The position numbers and the translations under genes were made by a program. From contig OY811972.1 of NCBI GenBank assembly GCA_963681505.1, positions 11,753,279 to 11,817,278 on the forward strand: a stretch of DNA of 64,000 nt, in the 5' to 3' direction. This stretch comes from Eunapius fragilis. Lineage: Eukaryota > Porifera > Demospongiae > Spongillida > Spongillidae. Of this stretch, positions 12,312-24,300 are shown piece by piece. The stretch's first letter is position 1. Each line of letters starts with the position of its first letter. The notes below the pieces were generated by a model. The model made no database searches. It was not told the origin of the DNA and worked only from the letters and a program-made list of their open reading frames with translations.

Positions 12312-15300
12312 CACACACATACATGTAGATGTCCACACTGGTGTCAGTCCTAGTGAATATTATCTATGCTGATGGAAATATATTGCAAGGTTTTGTGTTT
12401 GTTACAATCGTGGGATACGCTGGGGTGAGCTGATGTACCGATTAGCAGCATCCAGCACACAAGGGGGAAGAGGACCAGTGGTAGAAAGGTATGGTTGATG
12501 AAAAAACCTATACATGAAGCGTGGCTGAGCAAGGGATTTAAGTTGAGGAGGGTATGACCCCAATCCAGAAATAACCTGCCAAGATGATCAGGCGGTGGGA
12601 GGTTGTAGACATAAGTGAGCTATGTCGGATGACTGGACCCAAAAGGGTGAGGATGGGGCAGAGAACCCAATGCGCTTGACACCATGGAGATGCCAGGTGA
12701 TGGATGTGAACACCTGGGTCCCGTGTTTTGCATTTTATGCTAACATCCTATCGTGAAGACGCCTTTCAAGAGGTAAAGCTCTTCACCTACGTGTCTATTA
12801 TGAAGGAAGGCTTGGAGTAAACTGGCCTAGCATGGGCACAATATGATTCCACATCTCAGACATCAAGCAGCCAGTGCAGGGAAAAAATGTGGTCGTGTGT
12901 GCAAACCCATATATTGTTTGTTGGTGTGGCATGCTATTGTTTTGTTCTCGTGTGGTTCAATTCTGTCGTGATTTTGTCGTTCTAATCGGTTAACATCCAT
13001 GTTGCTCTGTGAAAACACAACATGGTGCATGATTTTGATTTTCAGTGCAAACCCTGAAGTCCATATTATATTGTTTTCTGGTGATTTGTGATAGGATGGG
13101 CAAGTTATGTACATGACCACTTAAACATAGTAATAGCAGTGGACCAATATCAGAGCAGTCAGCCTATCATCACACCTTATATATAGCTGTACTGTCTACT
13201 GATCATATCACCCATCATGGGAGCAGGTCCATCCCTGTCCCACCCACCCCAGCCAGGTTAAACATACTGAACCAGGCCACCTCTATCACACACCCTCCAT
13301 ATTAATATACATGTTCATCTACATGTACATGCACGTACAACTGAATAAAATCTTTCTCTTATGAGAAAGTTGGTGGGACATACATGTACATGTAGGGGAA
13401 CAATGATATTTATTGATTCTGTATAACATTTCTACAATATAAACATAGGTGTGTTAAAACCTTTTATTCCAAATCATGTACGGGTACCAGTACATAAAGA
13501 CCACTGAATGGAGAAGATCATATCATTATACATGTACAAACCTTAGTAGCCTGATTGATATCAGCTCCTGCTTTAATAAGTTTCTTTACTACTTCAAGGT
13601 GTCCATTGAAACATGCCATCCACAATGGACTCTGACCACCCTAATAGAAGAGAATGGGTATCATCATCATCTCACCATTTTTATCTTATCATTCACTTAT
13701 AACGAATTATCATTTCAGTACAACACAAAGATTGTACTGAATTTAAAATGTTCTTGATATAACAGTTGCATGTACATGTACCATAAACTACCTGTTAGAA
13801 CCCCCCCCCCCCTCCGCCCCCAATGCGCAAGATTGAAAAAAAATTGGAACATTTTAAAATCACCGTACCTCAGTAACCATTTACGCTAGTGCTTACCTTT
13901 TTTCAAACTTCCTGGAAAGGAATGGTAGTCCTACAAAAGTTTGAAAAAGGTAAGCACTAGCGTAAATGGTTACTGAGTTACGATGATTTTAAAAAGTACC
14001 CTTTTTTTCTATCTCGCGCATTGGGGGCGAATTTTGATTTTCAGTGCGAACACTGAATTCCATATATTGTTTGCTGGTGATTTGTGATTAGATGGGCAAG
14101 TTATATACATGACCACTGATTTGAACATAGTAATATCAGTGGACCAATGCCAGAGCAGTCAGCCTATCATCACACCTTATAAATAGCTGTACTGTGTACT
14201 GATCATATCACCCATCATGGGAGCAGGTCCATCCCTGTCCCACCCACCCCAGCCAGGTTAAAACATGCTTAACCCCATCCTTCACACACCCTCCTTTTAG
14301 TATATTAATATACATGTACATATACATCTACATGTACATGCATGATTAAAATCTTTCTGTCATGAGAAAGTTGGTGGGACATACATGTACATGTATATTA
14401 AACAATGACAATTGTTGATTCTGTAACATTTCTACATTATACACATAGGTGTGTTCCTTTCACCAAAACCTTTTATTCCAAATCATGTACGGGTACCAGT
14501 ACACGAAGACAACTGAATGGAGTAGAGCATTTCAATATACCAACCTTAGTAGTCTGATTGATATCAGCTCCTGCTTCAATGAGTTTCTTTACTACTTCAA
14601 GGTGTCCATTGAAACATGCTATCCACAATGGACTCTGACCACTCTAATACAAGAGAATGGGTATCATCATCATCTCACCATTTTTATCTTATCGTTCACA
14701 TATAATGATGGGGAGAATTAAATTACCGTTTCAGTACAAAACAATAATTGTTGATACAACAGTTGCATGTCCATGTACATGAATCTAAAGACTGCAAGAT
14801 TTCTACAGTACTAAGGAGCAAATGCCGCCCACTTAGGTGATAGTTTCTCAACTAATATTAAGACATAATTCTGTTTACTGTGAAATACACACCCTGCAAC
14901 CTTCTACAATAAATGTTTCTATTATTTAGAACCCAGGCATTGGCATTGAACAGTGTTCCACCTTTTCGTTTCTGTGGCATGTCATGATAGTGGAATACAT
15001 GTCCACAGCAGACAAATGTACCATTGATATGTCAACTTCATGGGCATTCATATGCTCTGGACATTATAGTTACAATAGGTACATTTATGTGTGCATGATT
15101 GCATAGTGGATGGCCCACAGAAATATGTGAGATGTTTCCATTCTGAATTTAGATTTGTGCATGTACTGTACACAAACTGTTATTTCAGATTCCCTGTTCC
15201 TGTGGAACTACTTCATCTAAATAGAATGTTCATGAATGGGTCATACATTTACATGCAATTGGCTCAGGTGCACTAATGTCATTCCACATTGTAATAAAAG

Positions 15301-18300
15301 CTTAGGCAATAACAGACAGACATGTGTAGTGCACAATCACTTGTTGTAATATGGCAAAATGCTATGTGGTAAACAGCACCCCAGAATTACCCATCCCTCA
15401 ATGGATGCACAGTAGAACAATACATGTATGTGCTCCTCCCTGCATTTGTACCAGGTAGTCCAACTTTAAGTCAGCCTACACAACTATACAAAACATTGCT
15501 GGTAATAACCAGCAAACAGTAAAATGTACAAGTGTTTCTTTGTCCTGAAAATAAGAGAAGGAACAAAGGCATCACAGATGCACATCAGAATTCTACATCA
15601 AGCAGGCATGCACAGTGGGGCTGTGTTGAATAATTACACATAACTTAAATATGTGCTGCATTCAGAATTTTGCATGAGTTATTAAAATAAAGTCTATTCA
15701 GATTCAGTCTCTCTCTATATACATGCATACTTAAATGCATCACTTGGTTAGATCATAGGTACATGTATCTAGGTACTCTTCTATCTATGGTTTCATCATG
15801 GCTAGGTCTCATGTACATGTACATGCACGTTGTTAACATGACCATTGAAAATCTAGCACAGAATAATAGTTACGATCTCATTAAACATGATCTTGATGAT
15901 GACTGTGGATTACAAAGGATTAAAAATACAACACATTGTGTGACAACAAAAATATATGCAGAAACATGCATCAACATGTACACGTCCAAATTAATAAAAT
16001 CTAACATCTATGGTGGTAAGCAGGGATAGAGGTGGTGGTCTGTAGGGATAGAGGTGGTGATCTGTAGGAACAGAGGTGGTGGACAGTGAAAATAGAGGTG
16101 TTGGTCTGCAAGGATAGAGGTGGTGGTCTGTAGGGATAGATGTGGTGGTCTGTAGGGATAGAGGTGGTGGTCTGTGGGGATAGAAGTGATAGTCTGAAGG
16201 GATAGAGGTGGTGGTCTGTGGAGATAGAGGTGGTGGTCTATAGCGATATAATGGTCTGTGGGGATAGAGGTGGTGGTCAGTAAAGATAGAGGTGGTGGTC
16301 AGTGTGGACAGAGGTGATGGTCCGTAGGGATAGAGGTGGTGGTCTGTGTGGATAGAGGTGGTGGTCTGTAGGGATAGAGGTGGTGGTCTGTGGGGATAGA
16401 GGTGGTGGTCTGTAGGGATAGAGGTGGTGGTCTGTGTGGATAGAGGTGGTGGTCTGTAGGGATAGAGGTGGTGGTCTGTAGGGATAGAGGTGGTGGTGTG
16501 TAGGGATAGAGGTGGTGGTCGTAGGGATAGAGGTGGTGGTCTCTGGGGATAGAGGTGGTGGTCTGTAGGGATAAAGGTGGTGGTCTGTAGGGATAGAGGT
16601 GGTGGTCTGTGTGGATACAGGTGGTGGTCTGTGTGGACAGAGGGTGGTGGTCTGTGTGGATAGAGGTGGTAGTGTGTAGGGATAGAGGTTGTGGTCAGTG
16701 CGAATAGAGGTGATGGTCTGTAGGGATAGAGGTGGTGGTCTGTAGGGATAGAGATGGTGGTCTGTGGGGATAGAGGTGGTGGTCTGTAGAGATAGAGGTG
16801 GTGGTCTGTGGGGATAGAGGTGGTGGTCTGTAGGGATAGAGGTGGTGGTGTGTGGGGATAAAGGTGGTGGTCTGTAGGGACAGAGTTGTGGTCTGTAGGA
16901 ATAGAAGGTGGTCTGATGTGGTGGTCAGTAGGGATGATCTGTACTACACTATGGACACCAATGGCCTGTGAATGTAATGATAGTATTACATGCTAAATAT
17001 AGGTGTGTTCCTTTTCCAAAAACCAAATCATGTATAGGTACATGTAACAGGTCATTTCATTATACCAACCTTATCAGCCTGATTGATATTAGCTTCTGCT
17101 TCAATGAGTTTCTTTACCACTTCAAAGTGTCCATTGTAGCTTGCTGTCCACAATGGACTCCGACCATCCTAATACAAGAGTGATCAATGTATCAGTATGA
17201 AATTACAATAAGATGTCCAATGTGTGTGCATGATGTACATATGTACATAACCATGACAACCACATGTGACTATGCACACAAAGGACCAATGAATATGATG
17301 ATAGTAATTTTGAACAGTAAAATACACATAATCCAAGAACATCAATGTTGATGGTCCCTGTCCCACATGTACGATGGATTTGACGTTTGGAATAGTATAA
17401 CATGTCAGCGGTAAGTTGACCATTAACTCTTAATATGAGCTATAATTAGATGCCGCTGTTAAAATGTCTTAAAATGAAGGACCCCCTGTACATTATATTA
17501 TACAGTTGGTCATGACAGTGGTAAACATGTCTGTAGTATCCAGCCTATTGCTAGCACAGCATGCTTACATACTGGAGATGAATCAGATGAATGGGTCATA
17601 CAATTGGCTCAGGTGCACTAATGACATCCCACATTGTAATAAAAAGCTTAGGCAATAACAGACAGACATGTTTAGTGCACAATCATTTGTTGTAATATAG
17701 CAAAATGCTATGTGGTAAACAGCACCCCAGAATTACCCATCCCTCATGGATGCACAGTGGAACAATACATGTATGTGCTCCTCTATGAATTTGTACCAGT
17801 TAGTCCAATTTTAAGTCAGCCTACATAGCTATACAAAATGTATCTCAAACATGGCTGGTAATAACCAGCAAACAGTAAAATGTACAAGTGTGAAGGAACA
17901 TTCAATTAATGCATTTGCTGTATGCCACTGGTGGAATGTTTATTTGTTCTTCATATCACATATACCTATCACATCTCTCTATTTATCCACTTTACACCAG
18001 ATGAATTAGAACATCACTTACATTAGATGCTATATTCACTCCAGCACCAGCTCCCAACAAGGTCTGTACTAAATCAAGATGATCTTTCTGACATGCCACA
18101 TACAGTGGAGTTTTATTGTCCTGAAAATAAGAGAAGGAACAAAGGCATCACAGATGCACATCAGAATTCTACATCCTGCAGGCATGCACAGTGGGGCTGT
18201 GTTGAATAATTACACGTAATTTAAATATGTGCTGCATTCAGAATTTTGCATGAGTTATTAAAATAAAGTCTATTCAGATTCAGTCTCTCTCTATATACAT

Positions 18301-21300
18301 GCATACTTAAATGCATCACTTGGTTAGATCATAGGTACATGTATCTAGGTATTCTTCTATCTATGGTTACATCACGGCTAGGTCTCATGTACATGTACAT
18401 GCACGTTGTTAGCATGACCATTGAAAATTTAGCACAGAATAATGGTTACGATCTCATTAAACATGATCTTGATGATGACTGTGGATTACAAAGGATTACA
18501 AATACAACACATCGTGTGACAACAAATACATATGCAGAAACATGCATCAACATGTACACGTCCAAATTAATAAAATCTAACATCAATGGTGGTATTCAGG
18601 GATAGAGGTGGTGGTCTGTAGGGATAAAGGTGGTGGTCTGTAGGAATAGAGGTGGTGGTCTGTAGGGATAGAGGAGGTGGTCTGTGGGGATAGAGGTGGT
18701 GGTCTGTGGGGATAGAGGTGATAGTCTGTAGGGATAGAGGTGATGGTCTGTGTGGATAGAGGTGGTAGTCTTAGGGATAGAGGTGGCGCTCTATAGGGAT
18801 AGAGGTGGTGGTTTGTAGAGATAGAGGTGGTGGTCTGTAGGGATAGAGGTGGTGGTCTGTTGGGATAGAGGTGGTGGTCTGTAGGGGTAGAGGTGGTGGT
18901 CAATAGGGATAGAGGTAATGGTCGTAGGGATAGAGGTGGTGGTCTGTGTGGATAGAGGTGGTGGTCTGTGTGGATAGAGGTTGTGGTCTGTGGGGATAGA
19001 GGTGGTGGTCTGTAGAGACAGAGATTGTGGTCTGTGTGGATAGAGGTGGTAGTCTGTAGGGATAGAGGTGATGGTCTACATGTATGCGGATAGAGGTGGT
19101 GGTCTGTAGGGATAGAGGTGGCGGTCTGTAGGGAGTGAGGTGGTGGTCTGTAGGGATAGAGGTGTTGATCTGTTGGGATAGAGGTGGTGGTCTGTAGGGA
19201 TAGAGGTGGTGGTCTGTAGAGATAGAGGTTGTGGTCTGTAGGGATAGAGGTGGTGGTCTTAGGGATAGAGGTGGTAGTCTGTAGGGATAGAGGAGATGGT
19301 TGTAGGGATAGAGGTGGTGGTCTGTAGGGATAGAGGTGGTGGTCTGTAGGGATAGAGGTGGTAGTCTGTGGGGATAGAGGTGGTGGTCTGTAGGGATAGA
19401 GGTGGTGGTCAGTAGGGATAGAAATGGTGGTCAGTGCGGATAGAGGTGGTGGTCTGTAGGGATAGTGATGGTGGTGTGTGGGGATATAGGTGGTGATAGA
19501 GGTGATGGTCAGTAGGGACAGAGTTGTGGTCTGTAGGTATAGAAGGTGGTCTGATGTGATGGTCCGTAGGGATTGAGATGGTGATCTGCACTACACCATG
19601 GACACCAATGGCCTGTGAATATTACATACTATATATAGGTGTGTTCCTTTTCCCAAAACCAAATCATGTACGGGTACATGTAACAAGTCATTTCATTATA
19701 CCAACCTTATCAGCCTGATTGATATTAATTTCTGCTTCAATGAGTTTCTTTACCACTTCAAGGTGTTCATTGTAGCTTGCTGTCCACAATGGACTCCGAC
19801 CATCCTAATATAAGAGTGATCAATGTATCTGTATCAAATTACTATAAGATGTCCAATGTGTGTGCATGATGAACACATGTACATAACCATGACAACCACA
19901 TGTGGCTATGCACACAAAGGACCAATGAATATGATGATAGTAATTTTGAACAGTGATATACACATAAGCCAAGAACATCAATATTGATGTGGTCCCTGTC
20001 CCACATGTACGATGGATTTGACGTTTGATATAGTATAACATGTCTGTGGTAAGTTGACCATTAACTCTTAATATGAGCAATAATTAGAAGCCACTGTTTA
20101 AATGTCTTAACATGAAGGACCCCCTGTACATTGTATTATACAGTTGGTCATGACAGTGGTAAACATGTCTGTAGTATCCAGCCTATTGCTAGCACAGCAT
20201 GCTTACATACTGGAGATGAATCAGATTGCAACACAATATATGATTGGCTTAAAGCAAAAAACAAAATCAGAAACAAGCATAGGATAAGAGATGGTGGTAT
20301 AATGGGATGGAGGTGGGATATAGAGGTGGTGGTCTGTAGGGATAGAGGTGTAGGTCTGTAGGGATAGAGGTGGTAGACTGTAGGGATAAAGGTGATGGTC
20401 TATGTGGATAGAGGTGGTGGTCTGTAGGGATAGAGGTGGTGGTCTGTAGGGATAGAGGTGGTGGTCTGTAGGGATAGAGGTGGTGGTCTGTAGGGATAGA
20501 GGTGGTGGTCTGTAGGGATAGAGGTGATGGTCTGTGGGGATAGAGGTGGTGGTCTGTAAGGATAGAGGTAGTAGACTGTAGGGATAGAGGTGATGGTCTA
20601 TGTGGATAGAGGTGGTAGACTGTAGGGATAGAGGTGGTGGTCAGTGCGGATAGAGGTAATGGTCTGTAGAGATAGAGGTGGTGGTCTGTAGGGACAGAGT
20701 TGTGGTCTGTAGGAATAGAAGGTGGTCTGATGTGGTGGTCCGTAGGGATTGAGATGGTGATCTGTACTACACTATGGACACCAATGGCGTGTGAATATGA
20801 TAGTATTGCATGCTAAATATAGGTGTGTTCATCTTCCCAAAACCAAATCATGTATGGGTACATGTAACAGGTCATTTCATTATACCAACCTTATCAGCCT
20901 GATTGATATTAGCTTCTGTTTCAATGAGTTTCTTTACCACTTTAAGGTGTCCATTGTAGCTTGCTGTCCACAATGGACTCCGATCATCCTAATATAAGAG
21001 TGATGAATGTATCTGTATCAAATTACTATAAGATGTCCAATGTGTGTGCATGATGAACACATGTACATAACCATGACAACCACATGTGACTATGCACACA
21101 AAGGACCAATGAATATGATGATAGTAATTTGAACAGTGACATACACATAAGCCAAGAACATCAATGCTGATGGTCCCTGTCCCACATGTACGATGGATTT
21201 GACGTTTGGTATAGTATAACATGTCTGTGGTAAGTTGACCATTAACTCTTAATATGAGCGATAATTAGATACCACTGTTAAAATGTCTTAACATGAAGAA

Positions 21301-24300
21301 CCCCCTGTACATTGTTTTATACAGTTGGTCACAACAGTGGTAAACATGTCTGTAGTATCCAGCCTATTGCTAGCACAGCATGTTTACATACTGGAGATGA
21401 ATCAGATTGCAAAACAATATATGACTGGCTTAATGCAAAAAACAAAATCAGAAGAAAGCATAGGAATAGAGATGGTGGTATATTGGGATGAAGGTGGGAT
21501 ATAGAGGTGGTGGTCTGTAGGGATAGAGGTGGTGGTCTGTAGGGATAGAGGTGGTAGTCTGTAGGGATAGAGGTGGTGGTCTGTAGGAATAGAGGTGGTG
21601 GTCTGTAGGAATAGAGGTGGTGGTTTGTAGGGATAGGTATGATGGTCTGTAGAGATAGAGGAGGTGGTCTGTAGGGATAGAGGTGGAGGTCTGTAGGGAT
21701 AGAGGTGGTGGTCTGTAGGGATAGAGGTGGTGGTCTGTAGGGATAGAGATGGTGGTCTATGGGGATAGAGGTGGAGGACTGTAGGGATAGAGGTGGTAGT
21801 CTGTGGGGATAGAGGTGGTGGTCTGTGTGGATAGAGGTGGTAGTCTGTTTGGATTAAAGTGGTGGTCTGAAGGGATAGAGGTGGTGGTCCGTAGGGAAAG
21901 AGGTGGTGGTCTGCGTGGATAGAGGTTGTGGTCTGTAGGGATAGAGGTGGTGGTCTGTAGAGACAGAGGTTGTGGTCTGTGTGGATAGAGGTGGTCGTCT
22001 GTAGGGATAGAGGTGGTGGTCGTAGGGATAGAGGTGGTGGTCTGTAGGGATAGAGGTTGTGGTCTGTAGGGATAGAGGTGGTGGTCTGTAGGGATAGAGG
22101 TGGTGGTCTGTAGGGATAGAGGTGGTGGTATGTGGGGATAGTGGTAGTGGTCTGTAGGGATAGAGGTAGTGGTCTGTAGGGATAGAGATGGTGGTCTGTA
22201 GGGATAGAGGTGGTGGTCGTAGGGATAGAGGTGGTGGTCTGTAGGGATAGAAATGGTGGTCTGTAGGGATAGAGGTGGTGGTATGTGGGGATAGAGGTGG
22301 TGTTGTGTGGAGATGTAGGTGGTGATAGAAGTGATGGTCAGTAGGGACAGAGTTGTGGTCTGAAGGAATAGAAGGTGGTTTGATGTGGTGGTCCGTAGGG
22401 ATTGAGATGGTGATCTGTACTACACTATGGACACCAATGGCCTGTGAATATGATAGTATTACATGCTAAATATAGGTGTGTTCCTCTTCCCAAAACCAAA
22501 TCATGAACGGGTACATGTAACAGGTCATTTCATTATACCAACCTTATCAGCCTGATTGATGCTAGCTCCTGCTTCAATGAGTTTCTTTACCACTTCAAGG
22601 TGTCCATTGTAGCTTGCTGTCCACAATGGACTCCGACCATCCTAATATAAGAGTGATCAATGTATCTGTATCAAATTACTGTAAGATGTCCAATGTGTGT
22701 GCATGATGAACACATGTACATAACCATGACAACCAAATGTGACTATGCACACAAAGGACCAATGAATATGATGATAGTCATTTTGAACAGTGACATACAC
22801 ATAAGCCAAGAACATCAATATTGATGTGGTCCCTGTCCCACATGTACGATGGATTTGACGTTTGATATAGAATAACATGTCTGCGGTAAGTTGACCATTA
22901 ACTCTTAATATGAGCTATAATTAGATACCACTGTTAAAATGTCTTAACATGAAGAACCCCCTGTACATTGTATTATACAGTTGGTCACAACAGTGGTAAA
23001 CATGTCTGTAGTATCCAGCCTATTGCTAGCACAGCATGCTTACATACTGGAGATGAATCAGATTGCAACACAATATATGATTGGCTTAATGCAAAAAACA
23101 AAATCAGAAACAAGCATAGGAATAGAGATGATGGTATATTTGGATGAAGGTGAGATAGAGATGGTGGTTGTAGGGATAGAGGGTGGTCTGTAGGGATAGA
23201 GATGGTGGTCTGTGTGGATAGAGGTGGTGGTCTGTAGGGATAGAGATGGTGGTCTGTAGGGATAGAGGTGGTGGTCTGTGTGGATAGAGGTGGTGGTCTG
23301 TAGGGAGAGAGGTGGTGGTCTGTAGGGATAGAGGTGGTGGTCTGAGTGGATAGAGGTGGTGGTCTGTAGGGAGAGAGGTGGTGGTCTGTAGGGATAGAGG
23401 TGGTGGTCTGTAGGGATATAGGTGGTGGTCTGTAGGGATAGAGGTGGTGGTCTGTAGAGATAGAGGTGGTGGTCTGTAGGGATAGAGATGGTGGTCTGTG
23501 TGGATAGAGGTGGTGGTCTGTAGGGATAGAGCTGGTGGTCTGTAGGGATAGAAGTGGTGGTCTGTTGGGATAGAGGTGGTGGTCTGTAAGGACAGAGGTG
23601 ATGGTCTGTAGGGATAGAGGTGGTGGTCTGTAGGGACAGAGGTGATGGTCTGTAGGGATAGAGGTGGTGGTCGGTAGGGATAGAGGTGGTGGTCTGTAGA
23701 GATAGAGGTGGTGGTCTGTAGGGATAGAGGTGGTGGTCTGTTGGGATAGAAGTGGTGGTCTGTAGGGATAGAGGTGGTGGTCTGTAAGGATAGAGGTGGT
23801 GGTCTGTAGGAATAGAGATGGTGGTCTGTAGAGATAGAGGTTGTGGTCTGCAGGGATCGAGGTGGTGGTCTGTAGGGATAGAGGTGGTGGTCAATGGGGA
23901 TAGAGGTGGTGGTCTGTACGGAATGATGGAACATGGGGACATTGACACGAGCATCTCACCTCACCAGTGGCATCAACATTAACCCCTCCATCAAGCAGCC
24001 TGATCACCTCCTCAGTACTGCCATCTCTTGCTGCAGCAGCTATTAGCATCCCTTCTAGTTCCTACAGTGATATCAACATGGGTGAACAGATATGGTAGAA
24101 CCCTATATGGACAACTACTCTCATCAGACTGCTGTTAGAGATGTAGTGGTAAAGGCATTGTTTGTCATGATGGACACTGATGAATTGCAGCTGTATTATT
24201 TTGAACCCCACATGCGTGAGTGCAATTTCACATTGCGGTTCCACCTCACCAACATGCCCCACCCCCAACACTGTACACACTCTACTGCATAATATAATAT

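Larger units (their letters stand above)
13027..14725. repeat. Tandem duplication of about 1 kb carrying an ankyrin exon
   Basis: The stretch from 13,027 ('gattttgattttcagtgc') to about 13,757 is repeated from 14,034 to about 14,725. Each copy includes the 'gggagcaggtccatccctgt' marker and one W-type ankyrin exon. A hairpin element (13,811-14,032) sits at the junction. Confidence 0.85.

Noticed and set aside
13200-13260. Repeated GGGAGCAGGTCCATCCCTGT stretch as a regulatory site
   Set aside because: It recurs only because the surrounding 1-kb block is tandemly duplicated.
23058-23954. 298- and 276-codon minus-strand open frames (TDHHLYPYRPPPLSLQTT...)
   Set aside because: They are translations of the 21-bp minisatellite, which has no stop on that strand in any frame; similar frames arise in every array.
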